Notes: a model not told the origin generated them from the sequence alone. Shown: positions 46,551 through 59,306, numbered from the stretch's first letter. The stretch: DNA of 64,000 nt from Phymorhynchus buccinoides (GCA_017654935.2 CM065706.1:17462452-17526451); one strand, 5' to 3'. Program-made: numbers and translations.

Positions 46551-46829
46551 ACCACTCGTGGATGGAGTGTGATGACCTCAAGTCGGTGCTGACACGCTTC
46601 ACCCCCGGCCAGCCCTGCATCCCGCCTAGCCAGGTGCACATTGTCATGTGGGAGCGCAACGTGACTCCCGCCCATGCCCGACGCTTCATCAACACTCCCC
46701 ACACCAACCTGCTGGCCTCCCTAGTGCTCACCGTGCAATACCCCTCCTCTACTGCTACCTCTACTGCTTCTACTGCCACCACTTCTACTACCACCGCCCC
46801 TGCTACTGCACCTGCTTCCACCATTACCA
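46551..46829 (+). CDS. USPL1: USPL1-like, exon with the catalytic Asp and end of the C98 domain
   Basis: Acceptor gcttgtgcgttgcag, entry phase 1 (the split codon gives Asp); donor ACCA|GTAAGT, phase 1; 279 bp. It encodes D-H-S-W-M-E-C-D-D-L-K, then PGQPCIPPSQVHIVMWERN, matching human GSWLECDDLKG...VPASEIHIVIWERK. The catalytic Asp is in the Cys-Asp-Asp at 46568-46576. The fold ends after WERN; a Thr/Ala/Ser-rich linker (STATSTASTATTSTTTAP) starts the tail. With 36103 (Cys) and 42198 (His) the complete triad is present, so the enzyme is predicted active. Confidence 0.9.
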
Positions 46830-47085
46830 GTAAGTTACGGGGTCGTTTTTATCCAGCTACAGTACTGCTCAGTAGAATTAGTTGATCGTAAGATAGAGAA
46901 TGGGAAGAGAATGTAGAAGGTTATTCAAAAGGCACGTTTTGAACAGTTTTGTTTATAAAAAATAAAGAAAAGGAAGCAAGGAGAGCTATTCTTTATTTAC
47001 AGTTTATTTTATGAAATGTAAAATAGGAAAACAAAAGTGCAGGAGTTTGTTTCTTTGCCTGTGTGTTTTGTAGCTTATTCTTTAA

Positions 47086-48123
47086 CCCTCTTATTCCTGA
47101 TGTTCTGTGCTCTCGGTCACTTCTGAAATCCTAAGCCAAGGGATGTCACTCCGTGCAAAAGGTGGGGTAGCGTAAAAAAACAAACCATATATATATACCC
47201 AAGCAGATTTTGGTGGTTTTTGGTTTTAAAAGTGTTGCCGAGATGTCTGTCTGATTTGCAAAATGAATTTCAAGATGTTATGGGGGTGCATCGCTCCCAA
47301 AAAAAAATCAAAATGCCAAAGTGTAGTCACAAAACTGTTTTCACTAGTCATTCACTACCTATTTTTGCAGACTGGTGAAGCCATAAGACGATTGAAATGG
47401 AACTGTAGGTCAAAATCATTCGCTTACCCTTTCACTTAAGTCTATCTTTCACAAAAAAGGGCATTTTCATCACCGTCATCACTCAGTGGATGCAATAATG
47501 ATTCATCATCCATGTTGCTAAAGTCGGAAAAATGCCGATGTCAGTTATTGTACCCTGGCTTAAAGACTAAGGATCACCCCAACAGCCGAAGCAATTGAAC
47601 ACTGTGGTACAAATGCACCAACTAGGGATGATAACAATCGCATGTGTGACAGTTTTTGTTACCCCGCCACGTGGGCAGCCACACTCCGACTTTGGGGAAG
47701 AGATGTCAGTAACACGACTTAAAAAATTCGCATCGATAGACTTGCTCGCTGACGAAATAGGTCAAATTACCCTGCAAGCCCATCACTTTGCGATCTCATA
47801 AGTTTTATCTTTCACAAAAATATGAATATTCATTGCTGTCCTCAATCAATGGACGCCATAACTGTTCGTCATCCATATTGGAAAAATCGTGAAAATGCCG
47901 AAGTCGGTCACTAAGTTTCAAAAATGTATGTTAGCAGCCATATCAGACAGCTTTGTGGACGTGTACTCTATTACAAAAACGAGGCTGAACGCTCACGTGA
48001 CTGCCATGTGATAGAAACAAAATGGAAGTGCCGATACTGGCCACATGGAATCCATACGTTCCCAATCGTTCTAGGAATTTCCAATCCTTTTTTTTTTTTC
48101 CGAACGTTCGCCGTGAAAGAGGG
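47086..48123. mobile_element. 1.0-kb TTAA element in USPL1 intron 5
   Basis: TTAA 47082-47085 then CCCTCTTATTC; right end GTGAAAGAGGG then TTAA 48124-48127. The inverted repeat is only 7 bp (CCCTCTT), so this call is weaker than the others. It contains the repeat block at 47545-47705. Intron 5 (46830-48230) holds nothing else. Confidence 0.5.
47545..47705 (+). repeat. Dispersed repeat, copy 1 (other copy at 52882)
   Basis: Shares 'ccctggcttaaagact', 'aagcaattgaacact', 'tggtacaaatgca' and 'acgtgggcagccacactccg' with 52882-53042 at high similarity. Possibly a SINE; no Pol III boxes are clear. Confidence 0.65.
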
Positions 48124-48230
48124 TTAACCATAAAAACATTTGGGGGTTTGAGAGGTTTTTTTGTTTCAAAAGTCCATGATGTGGAGCAATGATTTGAATT
48201 TGTAATTTTCCTCTGGTTGTGTGGTTGCAG

Positions 48231-49225
48231 GTCCAGTGACCCCCACCCCCCCAGTCCAGCGGATAGTGTACCCACCAGCACCCACCAGCGGTGGAAGGGG
48301 CCGGGGGCGAGGCAGTCGTGGGCGGGGGAGGGGCCGAGGCCAGTCATCCCACAGCACCAACATCATCCGGCGGCCTGGCGGCAGCACCACCTCCAGCACC
48401 CCGGGCAAACAGATCATCTACACCATGGGCACGCCCACGGGCCTCACCACCCAGGCCCCCTCTGTCCAGGGAAATCAGCGCATCGTGGTGCTCAAGTCCA
48501 GCACCGGGGGGCTGCAGGCAGTGAACCCGGCCTCCCTCTCCCCGGCCATCCTGGAGGTGCTGAAGAAGCAGGGGCTGAACGTGGGCGCCCTGAAGGGCAC
48601 CATCATGGTGTCCCAGGCCGGCGCTCAGCAGCAGCAGGCAGGAAGCCCCATGACCAGCCTCCTGGCCAAACCGGCCACAGTGACCAGCACCACAGACTGT
48701 GGCGAGTCCACCCAGAGCAGCAGCGAGGCCTCAGAGGCTGTGGCTTCCCTGGTGTCCAGCATGCAGGAGGAGGGAATCACCTCCCCGGGGGTGTCCACGT
48801 CCTCCGCCCAGCTCCAGATCACAACGCAGTACCAGATAGCCCCTGCTACCAGCACCATCCAGTTCCCTTCCACCCCGGGCATGACCTCTCTCCTCTCCTC
48901 CTCCGGCTCCAGCCTCCTGCTGCCGGGTAAGGTCCTCATGCCCGCCTCCTCTACTACTCCCGGGGACTCCGGAGCCAAGCCTCAGTCCATGCTGGGCAGT
49001 GTGCTGACCTCGGCAGACCACCAGCACCCCCTGATGGTGGCCTCATCCGAAGGCCAGCAGCCGATGCTGGTGCGACAGCTGTCGTCCTCTGCCGATGGAA
49101 CGCAGCCCATGATTGTGCGGCAGATCGGGCCCAACACCAGTGGGGCAGCCACCTCCAGGATGGCCACCCTGGGAACTCAGAGCCCCATCTTCCGCATCAT
49201 GTCTTCAGGGGGCAAAGCTATTCAG
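48231..49225 (+). CDS. USPL1: USPL1-like, tail exon with RG box
   Basis: Acceptor ctggttgtgtggttgcag, entry phase 1; donor TTCAG|GTGAGG, phase 0; 995 bp. Near its start is an RG-rich box, GRGRGRGSRGRGRGRG (about 48293-48340). S/T/P/Q/G-rich, low-complexity sequence follows, with VVLKSSTGG, L-S-P-A-I-L-E-V-L-K-K-Q-G-L-N-V-G-A-L and several 'PMxVRQ' phrases. No known fold. Arg-Gly boxes in other proteins bind RNA or nucleolar/Cajal partners and are arginine-methylated; the same role here is inference. The exon is strongly GC-rich, unlike its introns. Confidence 0.85.
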
Positions 49226-50941
49226 GTGAGGGAACGAGGAGTTTGTAGGTAAAACCGCTTAGCTTGATGCTGCTGCTAGGATCAGGGATGGGAATTATAC
49301 GCCCATAGGCATATTTATTCCTGAGTAAGGTTGGTATTACTCCCCCAAGGGACCTTCTGTACGCCCCTCTAATGTCAGTGAACATAATATGGAAATGGTT
49401 TGTTAGTTTTGATTTGGGTTGAAAGATGTTTTGATAAAACGTGAACAATTACAAGCAGGCATGAAAAGAGCTCTGATGTCTCCTCCGAAATTTTTCAATA
49501 ATTTTGCAAATTTCCTCAAATAAATTCTGCTGAAAATGTGAACAAAATGATGAAGGCAAAAATTCTGAGCCGATGCAAGCCCACTGCGATCTTATTCGCA
49601 ATCAGTGTGCTCTGTATTCAAATCAATTCCATTGTACTGAACCAACAAAATGGCGCCGATAGCGAAAGTGTCAATCTCGAATTTGTTGACCGTAAAAATT
49701 ATGAAGAAAACAAAAAATGTAATTGCTGATCCGCTTTCTTGTGGTCAGGCGATGGATGACTTTAATGAATATGAAGCGTTTATAAATATAATGTTTGTTA
49801 GAACTAAGTAAAGGTAGACCTTCATTGAAGGGATTCAACTGTTTGTATCTCCGTAGACTAGCCCTACTTTCGCTGTTTCAGTAGGCATCTTGCAGTTCTT
49901 TTCAGCGATCATCATCATCATAAACATTTCGTCACCATTTGGCCTGCCCCCCCCCCCCCCCTCTCTCTCTCGCTCGCTTTGCTGTGCGTGGTCACAATTA
50001 AATAATTATTTCTTCTTCCTCAACACCCCCCCCCCCCTCCCCCTCCCCCTCTCAAGGCGACAATTTGGCGAATAACAGACCCTGCTCCATTCCACGGACT
50101 GCATGAGGACCCTGGTCTTCTCCCATTCTCTGGGCATGATGATGATCCTGACCAACCCTTGTTGTGGGCCTCAAGCGAGCTCTGGTCCACCCAGATTGTT
50201 GTTTTGCCCGAAAAACGACAATACGTGTAACCCTCACTGCCCAAATTGTTGTCCTGACCCTACTGTCGTTTTCGTCAAAACGACAATGCGGACTCCCCTC
50301 ACTGCCCGAATTGTCGTCGGCTGAACAAAGCATTTTCAATTTCGTGTTTCCACTCTCTCACTTAATCTGTGTGTGTGTCTGTCTGTCTGTCGGTTCATCT
50401 GTAAACACAGATTTCTCAAAAAGTACTTTGTCCCAATCAACACAGATATTGTGTGAAAATGAAGTGATTTTCTTTTAGAGATTTTCTACACCATTTAATT
50501 TTGTTAAATGCTTCACCTTCAGGGGGCTTCATCCCCATCGGGGCGTTGCCCTTGGACCCCACTGGGGACCTAGCCGGCCCCCAGACCCCCAGCAATTCTT
50601 TTTTAAAAATCTGTTTTCATGCCAATAACTTGTTTTATTAAACAGCATTACTTTTCAGAGGTTCCGCTAACTTTTTTAAAATTATCTCTTTCAATCATGG
50701 AGCCCCGTTTTCCGTTCTGCGTGAGTTATTCCCTTCAATCCTGGAGAGAGGACACACGCTTAGAACTTCCCGCGAATCACGTCATCAATGTACATAATCT
50801 ATCCTTGACCTTGACGCTAACGGGTCTGTGTTTATGAATGGAATACGATGCCAGATTCCCCGACTGTTTGTCCTGCCGGTTTGTTTTTTTCCATTCCTGT
50901 GGGCCAGAAAGTGGTCGCTTTTGGAATGAGTGTGTCAGTCA
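49226..50941. other. USPL1 intron 6, left part
   Basis: No exon seen. Poly-C tracts at 49948 and 50027 lie in CT-rich sequence. 50515-50605 is the gggggcgttgccccc-type fragment. 50200-50320 has 'attgtcgt/cgacaat' repeats. The intron runs 11.5 kb to 60760 and is almost wholly repeats. Confidence 0.6.
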
Positions 50942-51185
50942 CAGACCTGCCTACTGCTACGATTTGGCCGTAGCAGCTACGAAATATAAAGCTTTGCTAC
51001 GGAGCTACGGCAACCTTAGCGTTGCTACGGAAAAAACAAATTGCCGCCGCATTTTATTTTTGCTTATGCCGTTCCCGGTTTTGTCGGCTTCTAAGAGCAG
51101 ACGCCGTGTCACGCGCGATAACCTAGTCACTTCCGTTTTTATCAAAGTGACTGCGCATGCGTTCTTATTACTTTCTCTGAAAAAA

Positions 51186-51510
51186 ATGGCGGACTCCACC
51201 AGCAGTAGCGATTCGGGAGATGTTTCAAACGAAGAAAAACGAACCCAAACCAGAAAACGAAAATCATCTGGCACACCATCTTGTTCTAAGAAAAAACATC
51301 GGCCTGCTGCACAAGTTTTTAAAATAGCTTACACGGAGGAGTGGCCTTGCATCGTCAGAAGTTGACTCGGTGCGAACCATGCTCGCTGCAGTGCAACCTC
51401 TCTGCCATGCGGACTTCTCTGTGAATCATGGCGGTAGAGACGATTACTGTCAACACGTTCAATCGGCGAAACATATTAAGCAGTGCATTTCGGCTTAGGC
51501 AGAGAACAAA
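51186..51510 (+). pseudogene. Transposase N-terminal fragment with a C2H2/BED-like finger
   Basis: ATG at 51186 opens an acidic then basic N-terminus (MADSTSSSDSGDVSNEE, RKRKS, CSKKKHR) and QVFKIAYTEEWPCIV, a form common before zinc fingers of transposase-like proteins, but TGA stops it at 51363. In other frames, 51385-51480 reads C-N-L, CHADFSVNHGGRDD, then QHVQSAKH: a CxxC...Hx4-5H finger with the GHGG/NHGGRDD signature. At least one frameshift and a stop separate the parts. No catalytic domain found. Confidence 0.5.
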
Positions 51511-51579
51511 TCGATTGCCGTTGTTTGTGGATGTAGCTAGCGGCACCAAAAATTTCTTTTTCAAATATATGATCGGATT

Positions 51580-51650
51580 TAATAGGACTTTTGGAAGAGC
51601 TTCTAAGTTAGCATCATGCTAAGTCTCATGCTATCTCGACATGAATACCG
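51580..51650. repeat. Single arm related to the 403-677 foldback element
   Basis: 'aataggactt', 'cttctaag', 'taagtctcat', 'ctatctc' and 'gaatacc' occur in the same order as in 612-666, with point changes and a small insertion. Confidence 0.6.
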
Positions 51651-52147
51651 TCCCTGTTCATTATAAAGAAAATTAAAAAAGAATTAAGTCAATATCGCAA
51701 TTAGTTCATGAGATATGGTAGTTTAAAGTAGCATACTACCGCGACTTGGACAGAAACACTAAAAGTGGCCATTTTTGAGAACCTATAACAAACATTTAAT
51801 ACACACTAATAAAAACCATTTTTTGAGGATGCAATCTCCACTATCACAAAAAGTTATGCCTCCAACAAAAAATGTTAGGGTCAACTTTTTTTGAAATTAT
51901 GGACTTGCGAAGTTGGAAAAAATGCTGATGTTGAAAGTACGCAAAACAGACAATGTAGCAATTTTGGGGTATCAAAAAACAAAAAGTAATGCAACAACGG
52001 GCTTGAAACTTCCTAACTTTACATTTCAGTGTGTATGGATTATGTCCAATTTTTTTCGAATGTTTTGATTGATATTTGTTAGAAATATTCAGTCAATTTT
52101 GTGAAAAATGCTAATTTAAAAAATATGGACATGTATAACATACATGT

Positions 52148-52870
52148 GTGTCTGTTCGCCCTATAACTCTTGAACCACTTGACAGAATTGCTTCATATTT
52201 TGTGTGGTGGTATATCATGGTACACAGATGGTCATACAGAAAAGGTGTGACCTTGTTGACCTTGACCTTGAAGTTTGACCTTGAAAACATTTATATATTT
52301 CAAATCCAAGCTGTATCTCATAAACCAGAAGACAGAATGGCTTCAAATTTTGAGTGGTGGTGTATCACACTGCAGGAATGCCCCCATAGAAAAATGGTAG
52401 CCATAGTAACCTTGACTTTGAAGTTTGACCTTGACAACAAATTCTTTTCAAAGCCATGTTTTTCACTTCAATGGACTTACAATGTTCAAACTTTCTATGA
52501 GGATGCATTGACTACAGGCAATTCTAGATATTGGGTACTAGTCAAGGTCAAGGTCAAGGACATAGACCTTGGATGTGTCAAATCTGTGTTTGGTCCTATC
52601 TTTCACATTTTTGCAGTTACAGACTTCAAAATTGGCATATTGGTAGGCTGAATCAAGGTCATGTATGGCACAAAGTACTGATTTTGTTAATGACCTTGAC
52701 CTTGATTTTTTAACTTATCGTTTTTTAGCAGTGGCTATAGTTCAGACACCATTGGGTTTACATCCACATAACCATTTATATTCATAGATTCATGATCCAC
52801 ATGACCTAAGGGATGTAGTGGGAGACATTTGAAGTCACTTGACCTTGGCCTTCACATTTGACCTTGAGGC
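52148..52870. repeat. Degenerate repeat rich in TGACCTTGA
   Basis: Two tandem diverged units (from 52148 and 52300) share 'aaccacttgacagaatggcttca', 'tttgtgtggtggt.tatca' and 'accttgaagtttgaccttg'. 'tgaccttg'/'caaggtca' occurs about a dozen times. The 167-residue frame through it has internal repetition and no known domain. Confidence 0.65.
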
Positions 52871-52881
52871 TGTTATATGTT

Positions 52882-53042
52882 ATTGTCGTTCCCTGGCTTA
52901 AAGACTCCAGGGATAATCCTAACAGCCAAAGCAATTGAACACTATGGTACAAATGCATCAGCTAAGGATATAAGAACATTACGTGTGTAACCGTTTTTGA
53001 TTACCCGACCACGTGGGCAGCCACACTCCGACTTCGGAGAAT
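52882..53042 (+). repeat. Dispersed repeat, copy 2 (other copy at 47545)
   Basis: See the shared strings listed for 47545-47705; here 'cgttccctggcttaaagact' begins the match and 'cacactccgacttcgg' ends it. The following 53043-54742 is non-coding with TG tracts at 53832 and 54188. Confidence 0.65.
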
Positions 53043-54742
53043 TTTGGACTGGTGATGTTATGCTAGGAACTTGCCATGGCTAAAGACAATTCTCACATAA
53101 CTATGCAGAACATAACAACATTTTGATGTACTAACCCTTGGTATTCTAGCTTATGTCAATTGGTCTGACACAGCATTTGCCAAGGCGAGCTGTTATAACT
53201 TATAATAGTTATATATATGAAAAGGGGCTGTATTTCGAGAACCACTTGAAGGTATTAATTATATTTTGTTTGGAGGTGTATCACCAAGACAGGGTCTAAA
53301 ATGTAAAAGGAGGTTGGGGGTATAACTGCCATGAAGTGAAGCAAGCAGGGCACGGTTGTTTGAGAGAATTTAAAAAGAAAGTATAAAATTCCAGCATGAT
53401 GTTTTAATTTGTTGGAAGTAGTTCTTGCTCAAAATTCTGAGGAAAATCAACCATTCCTGTTCCAATGGAAAACCATTGTAGAACATAGCTTGATGCAAAA
53501 GACTTAGACCCTCAAATTAGAAGGCACATGTATGCATTAACTCTTTGTGCTGCAGCCTTGGGGATTTGCTGGCCTTTGGGTTTCCTTGATCTTCTCCAAT
53601 GTCAGCTGTTAACAACTGCTCTCAGCTAAGAAAGTAACTTTCAAAATGGAGTGCCCGTAAGGAAAAGCATCTTCCCTGTAAAGAATTTCGAGATCCAGAT
53701 TCAAGAATAGCTGAACAAATTAACTCCCCTGTTATCAGGCAGTCACGTTCCCTACTGGCACTTGAAAATAACAAACCAAAATGACAATAAACAGCTCCAA
53801 CAAGTACTCATCTGCTATGTGTGCATATAATGTGTGTGTGTGTGTGAGCAAGCACGCATGCTGCGTGGGTGCGTGCATGCATGCACCTGTGTGCAAATAA
53901 TGTGTTACTTGTGTGACTGTGGTGTGGGCATACAAAACCATGCAGATATTTTATGTACTATGTGTATGTAATTCTTCATGTTTGTGTTCTATTTTTCTGC
54001 AGCAGAACATTGTTTTTTTGTGTTTTTTTCTACTCCAGTGCTTCTAACAATGTTAACAGATGAATGTATAAGCAACTCAGCTTAGATAAGATTGGCAGTG
54101 ATTTCTCTGAAAAATAATACAGTTCATTTCATGGAATGCGCTAACATTTTATTAAGTGGTATGAATGAGTGTCAGTGTTTGAGTGTTTGTGTGTGTGTGT
54201 GTGTGTACTTGTTTGATGCGTTCATTTTTTTATGCAAACGTAGCTTTAATCATAAAAAGAATTGACTAAGTATTTGCAGTGATGTACTGAGGATTGAAAA
54301 GTGATAGTCGAACAAATTGTCCTGGGACAAGATAAATCAATAGGACTATGTCATGGCTCTTGCAAAAATCAATAAGACAAAGTGTGCAAAAATGTTAATC
54401 AGACGTGTGTCCTGACAGGGGATAACACAATAATACATTTTTAGTTTTAATAGGTCAATGTCCTATGACTGGGTCCTTGGGACATCACTGTAATAATTTG
54501 TTTTTTAAAACCTCATTTGATGGCGCCATAATTGCATCTAGTAGGCCTACACAGCTACATACTATAACATATTTCAACATTTATCAGGGAATGGATGACG
54601 AACAATATTTTCATGAGACTCAGTTCATCTCCTGACGATTAAAACACAAGAATAAACAGATATATATGCACAGGGCATTAAATCAGCAAGGGTAGGATCA
54701 TCAAAGACTGACACAGAGGCCTACACAAAAACATAAGGCAGT

Positions 54743-56017
54743 GGCTATGTTGCCGGTCACTGTAATTTAGCCTACAGGCTATTTTTCCGGTTACAGTAAT
54801 TTAGCCTGTATCCACAGTGTAGGTAGGCTAAAGTACCGGTCAAGCTAAACTCAGCTGGAATGCTAGTTTATTTTAAAATCATACTTTTCTTTAACAATAC
54901 TCAATGCAAATGCGCCTTTGAGAAGGAACTAGGAGGTACTCATTTTCTTTCATTCCTGGCATTGATATACAGTAACACATGGAGAGAGAGAGGTATGAGC
55001 AGTGAAAGACAGTGAAAGAGAGACAACGAGAAAGACCATGACAGAGACAGTGAGACTAGAGAGACAGGGACATTAAAGAGATAATCATACACTCACAGTC
55101 ACACACACTCTTGTGCTCATTAATAGTTACCCCCCCCCCCCCCTCACACACATACACATGGGAGTGTGCATGCATGCACTTGTCACACAAGCAGACCACA
55201 ACCATCGATACCATAACCCACGAATAATAATTACACCAATGTCCTGGACCTTATTGGGCCTGGGACCTAAAGTAATCCTCATAATTACATTTGGGACACA
55301 AAAGGATCAACCAGGAGTGAGATATATTGGGCCTGGGACATAGCGGGCTTATCCCGAATGATGACTCACAGACATAGTCACAATCGCATCGTAGTGGGGT
55401 CAAATCGTATGCAGTGATTTGAGTGTGGCTAGGCCTTGAGTTCGTCGCCCCCCCCCCCCCCCCCCCCATTAATTTTGATTTTTTTTTTTAGCCTCGTTGG
55501 GGTTTCAGTTTGGGGTAACATACCCGAGCATTCAAGAGGTCATAGGCCTACATGTGTGTGTCTAGCACATACACACAGAAGAACAGACAGAAAGAGTGAG
55601 AGAGACAGGCAGAGAGGGATCTGTATCTGTAACCACTTCTGACATTTGAAACCAATGGGATAGAGAGAAACAGAGATTGAGAGAGAGAGAGAGAGAACGA
55701 ACAAACACAATTTTATTTATACAGGGTAATGAGATAAGTATACATGTTTTTTTACACCCTGTGGCAAATGAAAATATAAAAAAAAACAATAACAAAACAT
55801 GCAATGAAACTATTGAAAGTAAAAATAAACCACCAATAAAATGTGAAAAGTGAAAACGTTGACGGAGAGAGAGTGAAGGGGATGGGGGTGGGGGTGGGGG
55901 GGAGAGAGAAACAAGAGACATAAATTAAGACAGAGAGTGAAAGAATGAGAGAGAGTGAGAGAGACAGACAAATGCAGAAAGATAAAGAGGTAGAATAAGA
56001 CACTGACATAGACAGCC

Positions 56018-56049
<32 letters not shown>

Positions 56050-56126
56050 GTGGAAAAAAGAACATAAGCTAAATAGTGACAGGCAGTCTAGCCTTAAGCT
56101 AAATTACCATGACCGGCAACGTAGCC
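54743..56126. mobile_element. 1.4-kb TIR element nested in the family B element
   Basis: Left ggctatgttgccggtcac and right (complement) ggctacgttgccggtcat, extended over 29 bp (to gtaatttagc) with 3 mismatches. The interior is non-coding with poly-C (55131, 55446) and GA tracts. The terminal module recurs in the 110-bp tandem array at 17484. Confidence 0.6.
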
Positions 56127-57972
56127 TATTTGAAAACATAATCATGTAAACTGCAGAAATGAACGTTGGTGCGCGCAAACATACAAACATACACAATGCC
56201 ATCTTTCACTTTCAGGCAACATACAGTCTCACCCATACAGTCTCTCAAATTGACACACAATGCCCCTCCCCCCACCCTCACTTACCCACCATGCTATGCA
56301 TCAGGCAGGCAACACACTCACCCATACAGTCACCCCACACACACACTCACACAAGGACGCGCACGCATACACACTTTTATGTCTGGGACACACACTAAGT
56401 AACTTGTCTTGCTAGTTAGCCTAGCCTAGATCAAAGTGTCTTTGGTTAGGCCTAGGCCTAGATCTACTTTCTGTTTGCTCTTTCTTTTCTCGTGTTTTTT
56501 AAAATCTATTCTTAATTAACAATCTATCACTTATTGTAACAAAGATGATGTTAATTATGCATGTCTGCGCTTTAAAATCAAAGTTTACTTGACTTATTCT
56601 AGACTCAGATCAAGCTGAATCGTGAATGTTGGCACTGTGGCGGGCACTGCGTCTGCGCCATCGCTGTTTGCATGGCGCTCGGCACTTCATGCCCGATTGA
56701 AACAGTGCCAGCATTTTTCATTCAAGATGTTTGAGGAATTGAAAAAAATTGGGATTCTTAAAGGCTTCTTGAATTTTAAAATGGATACGCATAACTGACT
56801 TAAAATGCCCCCTAAGCCGAGAAAAAGACAGAAATCCGAGGCCTATCAAACTTCGTCTACCATTTCCGGTTAAATTTTATTGACAGTCTGAGCCGACAAT
56901 GGATGTTTGTGAGTATTGCTGTTAAACTTCTTCTAAGTCGCACCCGTGTAAAAACCGATATCGTCGCATTTTATTTGAGCCATCTGTCTTATAAAATGCA
57001 AAATCTGAACTTACAGGCTTGCGTATTTTGTCCGGCATTACGCTTGAAAGTGGGTACATCGCATCGTTTCAAACAACTTCGCTAGGCCTCGCTGAATGCA
57101 GCGCGCGCGTGTGCGGCTAGGATCGTTAGGTTCGTTTGGTTGACTTGTGGGGAAACGATGTGCTATAAATAGATTTTCGGTTACTGCCGTTGTATAGAAG
57201 GGAGATTATCCTGTCTTCTCATGGGTGAAACGTATTATTTTTTCAGCTTGGTTTTCGCTCAGTTACGGAAAGTGTGAAGAAAAAAGTTGATTTTTGTACA
57301 CCGTTTTTTCTAACAGTAATAAATAATTTTGTGGCTTACATCAATGGAATCCTCAGTTTTTTGCTGAAGAAGTAGATACCAAGTATAGCCGTATCCGATG
57401 TGCATCGCTTTCCCACAAAGCCGAGAAAGCAGCGTGCCGAATGAGCTTATTTTAGAAACGCGACGTCGGCTGGCTCAAATTTATAAAAGTAGCTATATGT
57501 CTTGTAGTTGTTTTTAATTTGCTTGATTTTTATAGGCTTTCAACACACAAAAACAGACATTCATCAAAAAGTTGAAACAATAAACTTTATTTCACAACAA
57601 ATTTGAGACCAGTCTGTGCTCAAATAGCTGAGAACCGAGCAGTTGAAAATGATGAAAATCAGGGTTTGAGTCAAAATGATTGACGTCAAAGACGCGCTGT
57701 GCCGCTAGCTAGTGGATGCTACGGAAAAATTTGCCATGCTACTGAAAATTGATGGCTGGGCTACTGATTGGGAAAATTCCAAGTAGGCAGGTCTGCAGTC
57801 AGTGTGTGCTTGTAAACGTGGCATGTTTCTTAGCTGTGAAAATGGAAGGTGAGAAACATTCTGACTTTGATCAGTTTTCCTATGATGAGTGCTACGATAA
57901 TTTGCCTCATAGTCATAATGAATTTGATCTGCTACAATAGACTGCGTAAATCAAAGCAGGCAGAGTGATCCA

Positions 57973-58059
57973 CGTTGGTAAGAGTGATCTCCCTTGAAGT
58001 TCATAGCACTTCCCTTCATATTTTTACTTGCACACACAGACACTTCTTACTTGCAGTGT

Positions 58060-58139
<80 letters not shown>

Positions 58140-58769
58140 AACTTGAATAAGAGGAAGATTGAATAAGAGGTTTGTGGTGTGCAACGCATAATTTTGTCTA
58201 GTCACGCACGCACACACACGTGCATGCACACACAACCAACAAAACCAAATGTCTCTCTGTCTCTGTCTCAAGGTCAGACACACAACACACACACACTCAC
58301 AGGGTTCGCACGGTCTTTGAAAGTCTTTGAGAAATGGAGTGCCATTTTCAAGTCTTTGAAAATTGGCTGTGGTCTGTGAAAATTGTGAAATGGTTTGTGA
58401 AAAAGTCATTGAGGCCATAACATTTTTGTTGTTTGCTTCCAGAATTAAGAAAGAAGCCATTTAATTTGGTTTATTTTCTGATATCCGCGGTTCCGACGAT
58501 ATAGTTCTGTCTAGCAGACATCCTCGATTTGTTGAGAGTTACTTTCCTTCACTATGTCTGGGTCTTTTGGTTGCACAGGTGCAACTTGAATGATCGTGAT
58601 CGAAGCAATCATCATCAAATAGAAAAGAATGGGTTTTTTTCAGTTTATAAGCTTTAATGGGATTGTATGTCGTAAGAGGTCTTTGAAAATAGGATAAAGG
58701 GTCTTTGAAAAGGTCTTTGAAAGTTTGTGAATTTTGGTATCATAAATCTGTACGAACCCTGACTCGCAC

Positions 58770-58820
<51 letters not shown>

Positions 58821-59306
58821 AAAAACACAGCACAAACCTCTTATTCAATCTTCCTCTTATTCAAGTTATTCAAGATTGAGAGAGAGAAAGAGTGTGTGTA
58901 ATTTTGTGTGCATAATTTTGTCTACATTCACACACACACACGCGTGCGTGTGCGCATGCACGCACACAGACACATGCGTGCATACACAACCAGCAAAACC
59001 AAATTATGTCTCTCTCTCTCTGTCTCTGTCTCAAGGTCAGACACACACAACACACACACACACACAGCACAAACCTCTTATTCAATCTTCCTCTTATTCA
59101 AGTTATTCAAGATTGAGAGAAGAGAGAGAGAAAGAAAGAGAGTGTGTGTAATTTTGTGTGCATAATTTTGTCTACATTCACACACACACACACACACACA
59201 CTCGCGCACACACACGCACACACACTGCAAGTAAGAAGTGTGTGTGTGCAAGTAAAAATATCAAGGAAAGTGTTATGAACTTCAAGGGAGATCACTCTTA
59301 CCAACG
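57973..59306. mobile_element. Inverted-repeat element, about 85-bp TIRs, microsatellite-rich
   Basis: 57973 (cgttggtaagagtgatctcc...ttcatagcactt...acttgcacacac) pairs with 59225-59306 in inverse orientation with few mismatches. Inside are (CT)n at 58063-58140, CA tracts, a repeated module 'cttattcaatcttcctctta' and a hAT-like MITE. No coding sequence. Confidence 0.65.
58300..58761. mobile_element. hAT-like MITE, copy 2
   Basis: Same termini and interior as 42252-42644. Nested in the inverted-repeat element 57973-59306. Directly followed by a CA microsatellite (58765-58820). Confidence 0.72.

Larger units (their letters stand above)
50942..57795. mobile_element. Probable 6.85-kb TIR transposon, family B
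   Basis: Left end cagacctgcctactgctacg and right end agtaggcaggtctg are inverted repeats matching the 9714-14317 element. CAGTCA abuts both ends (50936-50941 and 57796-57801), a 6-bp direct repeat as in the other copy. The left subterminal region is rich in 'ctacg/cgtag', the right in 'gctactgaaaattgatgg'. It encloses a decayed finger protein, an AAGGTCA-rich repeat and the 54743-56126 element. The two ends could belong to different insertions; the shared hexamer argues otherwise. Confidence 0.5.

Noticed and set aside
52148..52651. 167-residue frame
   Set aside because: It is two diverged repeat units with the same residues recurring, and no domain.
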